Positions 1 through 6,022 of a stretch of 21,206 nt of DNA are shown one piece after another. The DNA comes from a bacterium (GTDB lineage Bacteria > Patescibacteriota > Microgenomatia > UBA1400 > PJMF01): assembly GCA_900299155.1 (NCBI GenBank), contig OMIS01000078.1:1-21206 (forward strand), written 5' to 3'. Below the pieces are notes generated by a model. It had not been told where the DNA came from and did no database searches. It saw nothing but the letters and a program-made list of their open reading frames with translations. A program made the position numbers and the translations under genes. Each line of letters opens with the position of its first letter. The first letter of the stretch is position 1.

Positions 1-524
1 GTGATATGAATATTTTCTTCACCAAACAATAAATGTGCATTTATTATTCTGTCTGGCCATGCTCTTTGAGGATCCCCATTGTAACCTGAGAGTATAGTTG
101 TTTCTGCTAAACTTTTATATTCAAATCGGGGATCAATACTAACTGTAGTAGGATGTATAGCAAGTAATGCCTGATTTAGAAAAGTTATATTCAGATCTTC
201 TGTAATAAGTATTAATAATTCTAAAGGTGAATACATATCTTTTAAGAAAGGCCCCTTTTCCAATTTTCCATCAGAACCAGGTACAGTTATAGCAATTTTT
301 GTAAAAAGATCAAAATCATGAAATACAGCTTGAATTGAATATGCTACTTCAGCTAATCTAGCTAGATTTATTAAAGTAATAGCATGAAGATATTCTCTAA
401 TTGAATCTACATCAAACTCTTGAGGCTTACTCAAAAGTTGCAGAACTTTCGCATCTTCAATCTCAGTAAACATATGAGGGTGTATTATACAAGCTGGTAA
501 ATTAAATTTTTCTTGACTGGGCAT
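1..524 (-). CDS. Partial protein of unknown function, possibly nucleotidyltransferase-like (3' end outside window)
   Basis: An open minus-strand frame of 174 codons runs off the left edge, so only the N-terminal part is present. It starts at the ATG at 524-522. I do not recognise the family with confidence. Residues 83-107 read GSDGKLEKGPF...SPLELLILI, which resembles the spacing of the nucleotidyltransferase signature (GSxGR.E...SDxDLxxI). However, the acidic metal-binding pair is not preserved in the usual form, so any such domain may be inactive or the resemblance may be chance. Residues 156-169 (WPDRIINAHLLFGE) recall the stretch that often follows that domain. The gene is more AT-rich than aspS. 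Its start codon directly follows the T-tract of an intrinsic terminator, and the GAGGG in the terminator's 3' arm is the only Shine-Dalgarno-like sequence. A later start at residue 18 (MFTEIED) is possible. Confidence 0.6.
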   Translation of the reverse strand, partial: MPSQEKFNLPACIIHPHMFTEIEDAKVLQLLSKPQEFDVDSIREYLHAITLINLARLAEVAYSIQAVFHDFDLFTKIAITVPGSDGKLEKGPFLKDMYSPLELLILITEDLNITFLNQALLAIHPTTVSIDPRFEYKSLAETTILSGYNGDPQRAWPDRIINAHLLFGEENIHI

Positions 525-526
525 AT

Positions 527-566
527 AAAAAAACCCTCTGGTTTAGAGAGGGTTGTTGCTTTTTTT
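527..566. terminator. Intrinsic (apparently bidirectional) terminator between the 24-codon ORF and the partial minus gene
   Basis: An 8-bp perfect stem, AACCCTCT (532-539) with AGAGGGTT (547-554), encloses a 7-nt loop. On the minus strand it is followed by an uninterrupted run of seven T (533-527). On the plus strand a run of seven T lies at 560-566. The orientation with the abutting T-run is minus, so it should end the short transcript that starts near 663, or attenuate the gene starting at 524. Confidence 0.8.
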
Positions 567-583
567 ATTACTTGTACATGTTT

Positions 584-658
584 TTACGCACCAACCCGCT
601 CCCTATCGATAAGAAGGGTATAGACGGCTTGAATAATACTACGATTGGTTTGTAACAT
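584..658 (-). CDS. Candidate 24-residue small ORF or leader peptide
   Basis: The ATG at 658-656 begins 11 nt after a consensus -10 box, so the 5' UTR would be about 5 nt. The frame runs 24 codons to TAA (586-584), and the intrinsic terminator follows about 30 nt later. The peptide starts MLQTNRSIIQAVYTLL and ends in ERVGA. It has no run of one amino acid of the kind seen in classical Trp, His or Leu attenuator leaders, and no signal peptide. I do not recognise it. It may be a genuine small protein, a leader peptide for the gene at 524, or a chance ORF within a small RNA of about 110-135 nt. Coding status cannot be settled from this sequence alone. Confidence 0.4.
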   Translation of the reverse strand: MLQTNRSIIQAVYTLLIDRERVGA

Positions 659-669
659 GCCAGCAAGCT

Positions 670-697
670 ATTATACGCAGATTCCAAAAGTTGTCAA
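670..697 (-). promoter_or_regulatory. Consensus sigma70-type promoter, minus strand
   Basis: TTGACA (697-692) and TATAAT (675-670) are both perfect hexamers, separated by 16 nt. The expected start is near 663, five nt before the ATG of the small ORF. It is back to back with the aspS leader promoter: the two -35 boxes are only 20 bp apart. Confidence 0.85.
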
Positions 698-717
698 ATT
701 AAACGGAGTGATCATGT

Positions 718-746
718 TTGCTTTTTGTGTATTTCGAGCGTACAAT
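718..746 (+). promoter_or_regulatory. Promoter of the aspS T-box leader
   Basis: TTGCTT (718-723), a 17-nt spacer and TACAAT (741-746) form a good sigma70-like promoter. The predicted start is about 752-755, so the leader RNA would begin almost exactly at the first paired base of the T-box domain (TTCCT at 755). If correct, this leaves no room for a full-length canonical Stem I. Confidence 0.65.
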
Positions 747-752
747 ATACCT

Positions 753-944
753 AGTTCCTCAGAGCCTTCTGACACAAGGTAATCTCGCAAGAGAAGGAAA
801 TGTAGGGTAGTAACTACATCGGGTAAGCCCGTAATAGCAGGAATAAGTATATAGAGGTGGTACCGTTTACGCGTAGTTTAGTAATAAACTATTGTGAAAA
901 CCCTCGTTTGTTTCCATATTTGTGGAGACGAACGAGGGTTTTTT
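753..944 (+). promoter_or_regulatory. T-box riboswitch (transcription-attenuating leader) of aspS
   Basis: T-box leaders sense uncharged tRNA and allow transcription of a synthetase gene when aminoacylation is low. The antiterminator is explicit: GAGG (854-857), the 7-nt bulge TGGTACC (858-864) and GTTT (865-868) pair with AAAC-CCTC (898-905), capped by a 7-bp hairpin TAGTTTA/TAAACTA (874-880/885-891) with a GTAA loop. The same CCTC is also captured by the terminator at 897-944, so the two folds exclude each other. Upstream, TTCCT (755-759) can pair with AGGAA (795-799), enclosing hairpins GCCTT/AAGGT (764-768/776-780) and TCTC-GCAA-GAGA (783-794). Two more hairpins follow: ATGTAG/CTACAT (800-805/814-819) and CGGG/CCCG (820-823/828-831). 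The only GAC (Asp) codon in the upstream domain is 771-773, in the loop of the first hairpin. The downstream gene is an aspartyl-tRNA synthetase, which fits that codon. Confidence 0.88.
897..944 (+). terminator. T-box regulated intrinsic terminator
   Basis: AAAACCCTCGTT (897-908) pairs perfectly over 12 bp with AACGAGGGTTTT (931-942). The stem can be extended inside by TTCCA/TGGAG, and six T follow or overlap its foot (939-944). It shares 898-905 with the antiterminator, giving the on/off switch. Confidence 0.88.
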
Positions 945-954
945 AGTACTCATA

Positions 955-1087
955 GTACAGGTATAAAAACCATCTGACAGGTCGCCGCCAATAGCGGCTT
1001 AGTAAGCTCACTACATACAGTTACTAAAAATTTTAGCACTCAGTGACGCTCGCTTAATATCCTGTCATATAGTTTTTATACATGTAC
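955..1087. repeat. 133-bp imperfect inverted repeat in the aspS 5' UTR
   Basis: The ends GTACAGGTATAAAAAC (955-970) and GTTTTTATACATGTAC (1072-1087) are complementary at 15 of 16 positions. A second pairing, GACAGG/CCTGTC (976-981/1061-1066), is nested inside after symmetric 5-nt gaps. Inside are GCCGC/GCGGC (984-988/994-998) and TTAGTAA/TTACTAA (999-1005/1021-1027). It sits between the T-box terminator and the aspS Shine-Dalgarno. It may be a MITE-like insertion or a structured part of the leader. No clear target-site duplication was seen. Confidence 0.7.
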
Positions 1088-1115
1088 TTACAACTATAGT
1101 AATAAAAGGAGATCT

Positions 1116-2528
1116 ATGTCTGACAAGCAGATCGAACGAACAATGATTGTAGAAACTACGAGTAAAGTCGGTGAAACCGTCAAACTACAAGGCTGGGTAG
1201 ACACCAAGCGAGACCACGGTAAACTGACCTTTATTGATTTGCGCGACCGCACCGCTAAAGTACAGTGCGTGGGCTATCAAAAAATGGGTGAGTTGACTCC
1301 AGAATCAGTTATTGAAATTATTGGTCTCGTCAAAGCTCGTCCAGAGCGAATGGTAAATAAAGATATCCCAACGGGCACGGTGGAAGTGGATGTCCAAGAA
1401 TACACCATATTAAATAAAGCTTCTGAGCTCCCAATTCCAGTAGATAGTGATGGACTTGAGATCAATGAAGAATCACGCTTGCGCTATCGCTATTTAGACC
1501 TGCGCCGTGAGCGGATGCGTAAGATTGTAAAACTTCGTTCAGACTACACTCGTGCTGTTCGTGAAGCACTCTACAAACGCAACTTTACGGAAGTTGAAAC
1601 TCCCATGCTCACCAAGTCAACCAAAGAAGGTTCTCGCGACTTCATCGTTCCATCTCGACTGAATCCTGGTAAATTCTATGCATTGCCACAGAGTCCACAA
1701 CAATATAAGCAAATGCTGATGACTGCAGGTGTAGAGCGATACTTCCAGTTTGCTCGCTGTATTAGAGATGAGGATTTGCGTGCAGATCGTGGGTTTGAAC
1801 ACACGCAAGTGGACTTGGAGATGAGTTTTGTTGAGCAAAAGGACGTGATGGAAACAGTTGAAGCTGTGGTTAAAGAAGCAGTCAAAGCTGTGGGTGGCAA
1901 ACTCCGTGATGAAGTCTTCCCAGTTTACACATATGAAGAAGCGATGGCTAAGTACGGTGCAGACAAATTTGATATGCGTACCGAGCAAGAAAAGAAGGAT
2001 AACGTCCTGGCATTTGCTTGGGTGATCAAGTTCCCATTCTTCAAAAAAGTGGACAAAACTGATGCTGCTGAAGTAGCTGATGGCAAGAGTGGCTGGACCT
2101 TTACCCACAACCCATTTAGTATGCCACTGCCTGAACATCTAGCATGGCACATGCAAGGCGAAAACATTGAGCAAATTTTAACTTCTCAATATGACCTGGT
2201 CTGCAATGGATTTGAAGCTGGTGGTGGCAGTGTCCGTGCTCACAAAGCTGAGATACTCAAAGCTACCTATAAAATCATGGGCTACTCTGATGCAGAGATC
2301 GAAGCTGGTGTGGGACACATGCTTGAAGCATTCAATGTAGGGACACCTCCACATGGTGGAATCGCACTGGGCTTAGATCGTCACATCATGATCTTGGCAG
2401 GTGAGACCTCACTGAAGGAAGCAATTGCCTTCCCAATGACTGCATCTGGTAAAACAGCGGTCATGGATGGTCCAAATGAATTGGATCCAGCACAACTCAA
2501 AGAGCTGCATATCAAGACAGTGGTATAA
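1116..2528 (+). CDS. aspS: Aspartyl-tRNA synthetase, compact form lacking the GAD insertion domain
   Basis: This enzyme charges tRNA-Asp with aspartate in the cytoplasm. Residues 1-110 form the anticodon-binding OB-fold domain (GWVDTKRDHGKLTFIDLRDR). The class II catalytic core follows, with the flipping-loop region GSRDFIVPSR (172-181), motif 2 FARCIRDEDLRADR (212-225) and motif 3 GGIALGLDR (414-422). The length of 470 residues compares with about 590 in typical bacterial AspRS. The segment between AMAKYGADK and AWVIKFPFF is only about 18 residues, so the GAD insertion domain is absent. His34 in RDHG matches the position that is His in non-discriminating and Leu in discriminating bacterial AspRS, suggesting it may also make Asp-tRNA-Asn for a GatCAB route (inference). 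Start: AAGGAG at 1106-1111, 4 nt before the ATG. It is regulated by the T-box at 753-944. Transcribed alone: the next gene has its own promoter. Confidence 0.95.
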   Translation: MSDKQIERTMIVETTSKVGETVKLQGWVDTKRDHGKLTFIDLRDRTAKVQCVGYQKMGELTPESVIEIIGLVKARPERMVNKDIPTGTVEVDVQEYTILNKASELPIPVDSDGLEINEESRLRYRYLDLRRERMRKIVKLRSDYTRAVREALYKRNFTEVETPMLTKSTKEGSRDFIVPSRLNPGKFYALPQSPQQYKQMLMTAGVERYFQFARCIRDEDLRADRGFEHTQVDLEMSFVEQKDVMETVEAVVKEAVKAVGGKLRDEVFPVYTYEEAMAKYGADKFDMRTEQEKKDNVLAFAWVIKFPFFKKVDKTDAAEVADGKSGWTFTHNPFSMPLPEHLAWHMQGENIEQILTSQYDLVCNGFEAGGGSVRAHKAEILKATYKIMGYSDAEIEAGVGHMLEAFNVGTPPHGGIALGLDRHIMILAGETSLKEAIAFPMTASGKTAVMDGPNELDPAQLKELHIKTVV

Positions 2529-2535
2529 CGAATTT

Positions 2536-2650
2536 TGTGAGTAGCACCTAGTGAGCACAGTATCTCTGTAAAATTGAGGTGCTGAACTTCGCTACAGGTG
2601 ACATTCGCCAATAGCTCACTGCGCATTCAGACTATACTTTGCTACTCACA
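2536..2650. repeat. 115-bp imperfect inverted repeat downstream of aspS
   Basis: TGTGAGTAGC (2536-2545) is perfectly complementary to GCTACTCACA (2641-2650). AGTGAGC/GCTCACT (2550-2556/2614-2620) is nested inside. A competing hairpin AGCACCT/AGGTGCT (2543-2549/2577-2583) overlaps the left arm. There is no T-run, so it is not a standard terminator. It shares CGCCAATAGC and an upstream ACAGGT with the palindrome at 955-1087. No gene is supported in the 2529-2763 gap. Confidence 0.55.
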
Positions 2651-2725
2651 CAACCAAATGAGTAAACGACGACGTCTTCATGAGCCACCTTTCGCAAAGT
2701 ACATCACCCGCTAGTAGCCAGATAC

Positions 2726-2755
2726 TTGCTCAGTACTAGGCAGTATCTATACAAT
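2726..2755 (+). promoter_or_regulatory. Promoter of the D,D-carboxypeptidase gene, with overlapping inverted repeat
   Basis: TTGCTC (2726-2731), an 18-nt spacer and TACAAT (2750-2755) predict a start at about 2762, one or two nt before the ATG at 2764, so the mRNA is probably leaderless. A 7-bp inverted repeat AGATACT/AGTATCT (2720-2726/2742-2748) straddles the -35 box and spacer and could be an operator. Confidence 0.55.
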
Positions 2756-2763
2756 GAACTGAT

Positions 2764-3711
2764 ATGCGACTTGGTCTGTACCAGTGGATAAGTGTCTTAT
2801 GTATTTGTTTGATACTGCTTATGTATGGCAGCATCAATCCAATTGTACTTCATTCACTACTTGCTCCGCCTCCTGTGGCTGTAGCGCAAGTGTCAGTTGC
2901 ACCAATTCCTGTGCTTGATGAATCAGCTGCTCCATTGCCTGAACTATCTGCCAACGCGGCCATTGCGCTCGACCAGCAAGCGGGAACTGTTTTATTAGAA
3001 AAAAATGGCTATAAAATTTATGCCCCTGCCTCAACAACAAAGTTGATGACTGCATTGGTGGCACGGGAAATTTTCAAGCCAAATCAAGTGCTCACCGTCC
3101 CCAATCTTTCTTCAGTAGGAGGAACTAAAATCGGCTTAAAAATGGGTGAACAGCTCACGCTACAAAGTTTGCTTGAAGGTGCATTGATTCCATCTGGAAA
3201 TGATGCCGCCTACACAATAGCTGCCAACCATCCAGAAGGTGAACCTGCATTTATTGAGTTGATGAATAAAAAAGCGCAAGTACTTCACCTAGCTAATACT
3301 TACTTTGAAAATGCCACTGGGTTTGATAGTGACACCCACAGAACAAGTGCGTTTGATTTAGCGTTACTGGCTCGAGAAGTAATGAAAGATCCGTTGCTGC
3401 GCTCAATTGTAAAGACAAAGCAAGCCGTTGTGATTGATTTGACAGGCAAAATACAGCACCCAGTCCAAAATACAAACCAACTATTATTCTCAGATCCGAC
3501 AGTTGTAGGAGTAAAAACTGGTACAACAGAAGAAGCAGGCCAGGTTTTGATTACTCAGTTTGAACGAGGTGATCAGCAAGTGGTAGTAGTTGTATTAGGA
3601 AGCCTAGACAGGTATGCTGATACCAGCGCAATCCGTGACTGGATCTGGCAGTCGTACGTCTGGAAGAATCCAGCCGAAGTAGTAGAAGCGCAAGGTACAG
3701 CTCAGCTCTAA
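2764..3711 (+). CDS. D-alanyl-D-alanine carboxypeptidase, peptidase S11 family (penicillin-binding protein)
   Basis: This enzyme trims the terminal D-Ala from peptidoglycan stem peptides outside the cytoplasmic membrane. The penicillin-binding motifs are complete and in order: S90-T-T-K93 (SxxK, with the acylated serine), S144-G-N146 (SxN) and K251-T-G253 (KTG). An N-terminal hydrophobic segment at residues 7-28 is a signal anchor or uncleaved signal peptide, followed by a Pro/Ala/Val-rich linker to about residue 60. At 315 residues it is shorter than DacA/DacC of Proteobacteria (about 400) because the C-terminal beta domain and amphipathic anchor are missing. A membrane anchor at the N-terminus would replace the latter. 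There is no Shine-Dalgarno; the start lies 8 nt after a -10 box. It is the first gene of the plus-strand surface-glycan block, but a 44-bp gap separates it from the next gene. Confidence 0.92.
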   Translation: MRLGLYQWISVLCICLILLMYGSINPIVLHSLLAPPPVAVAQVSVAPIPVLDESAAPLPELSANAAIALDQQAGTVLLEKNGYKIYAPASTTKLMTALVAREIFKPNQVLTVPNLSSVGGTKIGLKMGEQLTLQSLLEGALIPSGNDAAYTIAANHPEGEPAFIELMNKKAQVLHLANTYFENATGFDSDTHRTSAFDLALLAREVMKDPLLRSIVKTKQAVVIDLTGKIQHPVQNTNQLLFSDPTVVGVKTGTTEEAGQVLITQFERGDQQVVVVVLGSLDRYADTSAIRDWIWQSYVWKNPAEVVEAQGTAQL

Positions 3712-3755
3712 AGTGATATACTAGCTCGTATCTTTGACCAAGTTTGAAAGGATTC

Positions 3756-5072
3756 ATGAAAGTTGCAGTAATTGGAACCGGGTTTGTAGGTGTAGTGACA
3801 GCTGCTGTGTTTGCTTCATTTGGCAATGAAGTTGTAGGACTTGATATTGATGAAAAAAAAGTGGAATTACTGCGTAAAAGTATTGTGCCATTTTTTGAGC
3901 CTGGACTTACTGATCTCCTTACTGATCAACAGCGTGATCAAAATTTAACGTTTACGACAGACTATGCTACCGCTATTCGTGGGGCTCAGGTAGTGATGAT
4001 TGCGGTGGGAACTCCATCACAGGCCACAGGTGAAGTAGATTTAAGTTATGTATACAGTGCTTGTGAACAACTTGCACCACATTTAGAACATGAAGCTGTA
4101 GTAGTGGTTAAGTCTACTGTGCCACCTGGCACCTTGCGCAGTGTGACCGAACGTATCCAAAAATATACCGCTACGAAGTTTTATACCGCTTCAGTCCCAG
4201 AATTCCTCAAAGAAGGCACCGCTGTAGATGACACCTTACATCCAGATCGTGTCGTGATTGGTGCAGCAGAAGATACGGCATTTGGTACTTTGAGTAAGCT
4301 GCATGAACCTCTCAAAGCGCCGATGATTCGTGTTTCTCCTGAATCTGCACAGATGGGTAAGTATGCTGCAAATTCATATCTAGCCATGCGGATCGCCTTT
4401 ATCAATCAAGTGGCTGATCTGTGTGAACATAATGGAGCTGATGTAGAAGAAGTTATCCAAGTTATGGGCCATGATGAGCGAATCGGGACACACTACTGGT
4501 ATCCAGGTTTAGGATACGGTGGTTCATGTTTCCCTAAAGATGTCAAAGAACTGGCGTATTATTCTAAGGGAATCGGTAAAGATGATAATTTGTTTGTGAA
4601 GTTAAGCCAAGTCAATGAAGAGCGCATCCCTATGCTTATGGAAAAATTTGGTGCACAGATGGGTGGTTGGAGCGGTAAAAAAGTTGCCGTTCTGGGGCTC
4701 TCGTTTAAGCCAAATACAGATGATATGCGGGAAGCTCCAAGTACAAAAGTGATCCCTTGGCTTCTAGCACAAGGTGCAACACTGACTGCATATGACCCAC
4801 AAGCTATGGAAGTAGCACAGAAGTATTTTGCTGCTACTCCAGGCTTTGAGCGACTTACCTTTGCTGCTTCATTAGCAGAAGCTGTTGCAGATGTCGATGT
4901 ACTGTTGTTACTCATTGAATGGAAAGAAATTGTAGAGTTCAATTATGGAACAGTCAGATCAACGAGTGCTCAATGGTTTATTGATACACGCAACCAACTG
5001 TACCCTGCCACAGTGACAGAGTGGGGATACACATATATTGGAATTGGTCGAAATAAGAAAGGTGTTCGCTAA
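3756..5072 (+). CDS. ugd: UDP-glucose 6-dehydrogenase (UDP-glucose/GDP-mannose dehydrogenase family)
   Basis: This is a four-electron NAD-dependent oxidation of a nucleotide sugar, most likely UDP-glucose to UDP-glucuronate. The N-terminal Rossmann motif GTGFVG is at 7-12, followed by VGLDID, whose acidic residue binds the NAD ribose. The catalytic cysteine is Cys258 in GYGGSCFPKDV, the family hallmark. The C-terminal UDP-binding domain contains VLGLSFKPNTDDMREAPS. At 438 residues it is of normal length. The frame opens earlier at a TTG (3744), but AAAGG at 3747-3751 and the typical MKVAVIGTGFVG start point to the ATG at 3756. Its stop overlaps the next start (TAATG), indicating translational coupling with rmd. 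GDP-mannose 6-dehydrogenase cannot be excluded, but the active-site motif is closer to Ugd. Confidence 0.92.
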   Translation: MKVAVIGTGFVGVVTAAVFASFGNEVVGLDIDEKKVELLRKSIVPFFEPGLTDLLTDQQRDQNLTFTTDYATAIRGAQVVMIAVGTPSQATGEVDLSYVYSACEQLAPHLEHEAVVVVKSTVPPGTLRSVTERIQKYTATKFYTASVPEFLKEGTAVDDTLHPDRVVIGAAEDTAFGTLSKLHEPLKAPMIRVSPESAQMGKYAANSYLAMRIAFINQVADLCEHNGADVEEVIQVMGHDERIGTHYWYPGLGYGGSCFPKDVKELAYYSKGIGKDDNLFVKLSQVNEERIPMLMEKFGAQMGGWSGKKVAVLGLSFKPNTDDMREAPSTKVIPWLLAQGATLTAYDPQAMEVAQKYFAATPGFERLTFAASLAEAVADVDVLLLLIEWKEIVEFNYGTVRSTSAQWFIDTRNQLYPATVTEWGYTYIGIGRNKKGVR

Positions 5073-6022
5073 TGTCTGAAGTGGTTTTGATCACTGGTGG
5101 AACTGGGTTTGCTGGCTCCCATCTAGTGGAATTACTTGTTTCACAAGGAGTTCAGAATATACATGTCACACAGTACAGTGATAAAGGGCAAGCTGAAGTT
5201 CCAGCATTTGCTCAAGTTACCAGACATACTGTTGACTTGACAGATCGTACCGCTACAAATGAACTAGTAGCTGCTGTCAAACCGACTCAAGTGTATCACT
5301 TGGCAGCATTCGCATATGTAGGAAAAAGTTTTGAAAAAGCTGCAGAAGTTTTGCAAAATAATATCCAACTCCAAGTAACGGTTCTTGATGCAATTAAGCT
5401 CCATGCGCCTTCTGCTCGAGTACTAATAATCGGGTCTGCTGAAGAATATGGGATGAGTGTGGATGAATCAGAAATCCCTATCACTGAGGATCATCCGTTG
5501 CGTCCAGTAAATCCATATGCCGTTTCCAAAATTACGCAAGACATGTTGGCATACTCGTATTTTCAGTCATACAACTTGAATATAATCCGAGTCCGTCCTT
5601 TTAATCACATTGGAGAACGACAAACAGATGACTTTGCGGTATCTGCATTTGCTAAACAAATTGTGGCCATAGAACGGGGAGAACAAACACATCTCAAAGT
5701 GGGAAACCTCTCAGGGATCCGTGACTTTACTGATGTTACCGACATGGTACGCGCCTATCAAATTTTGATGGAGAAGGGTATCCCAGGAGAAGTATATAAC
5801 GTGGGCTCTGGGGTGGGCATAGAAATGGAACGAATTATACAAATTTTATCATCACTCTCTACTGTTCCTGTGCAAATTGAAATAGATCAATCTCGGCTTC
5901 GTCCTCTTGATATTCCGGTAATTGTTGCCAATAATAGAAAAGTTGCTGCCCTTGGATGGCAGCCTACAGTACCACTAGAAACAAGTCTACAAAGAGTAGT
6001 AGCATATTGGAGAATGATATGA
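5072..6022 (+). CDS. rmd: GDP-4-dehydro-6-deoxy-D-mannose reductase (GDP-D-rhamnose synthesis)
   Basis: This short-chain (extended SDR) enzyme reduces GDP-4-keto-6-deoxymannose, the product of the next gene, to GDP-D-rhamnose. Visible features are the Rossmann motif TGGTGFAGSH near residue 8, YHLAAFAYVGKS, the catalytic serine region GSAEEYG, and the YxxxK pair in NPYAVSK. The stretch RPFNHIGERQ followed by AFAKQI, GNLSGIRDFTDV and EVYNVGSG is characteristic of the Rmd subfamily rather than of general epimerases. At 316 residues it is of usual length. It overlaps ugd by 1 nt and gmd by 4 nt (ATGA), so the three are almost certainly co-translated. The main alternative is another 4-ketoreductase of the same family, such as a GDP-6-deoxy-talose former. 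Confidence 0.87.
   Translation: MSEVVLITGGTGFAGSHLVELLVSQGVQNIHVTQYSDKGQAEVPAFAQVTRHTVDLTDRTATNELVAAVKPTQVYHLAAFAYVGKSFEKAAEVLQNNIQLQVTVLDAIKLHAPSARVLIIGSAEEYGMSVDESEIPITEDHPLRPVNPYAVSKITQDMLAYSYFQSYNLNIIRVRPFNHIGERQTDDFAVSAFAKQIVAIERGEQTHLKVGNLSGIRDFTDVTDMVRAYQILMEKGIPGEVYNVGSGVGIEMERIIQILSSLSTVPVQIEIDQSRLRPLDIPVIVANNRKVAALGWQPTVPLETSLQRVVAYWRMI

Noticed and set aside
527..566. A second T-box or other known riboswitch before the left-edge minus gene
   Set aside because: No TGGNACC bulge or other recognised riboswitch core appears between 663 and 525 on the minus strand.
584..658. Classical amino-acid leader-peptide attenuator at the small ORF
   Set aside because: The peptide has no tandem codons for one regulatory amino acid beyond a single Ile-Ile, and no alternative antiterminator pairing with 532-554 was found. 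Kept only as an undefined small transcription unit.
1617..2138. 173-codon open frame on the minus strand inside aspS
   Set aside because: It lies wholly antisense to a well-conserved gene, has Cys/His/Phe-rich shadow composition and no motif or RBS.
2658..2714. 18-codon ORF starting MSKRRRLHEPP between aspS and the carboxypeptidase gene
   Set aside because: No Shine-Dalgarno or promoter fits it, and such a short ORF is expected by chance in an intergenic gap. Its basic N-terminus alone is not evidence.
3716..3721. TATACT -10-like box before ugd
   Set aside because: No acceptable -35 hexamer 15-19 nt upstream, and the ATG at 3756 is far away with its own SD, so operon transcription or a weak promoter cannot be told apart.
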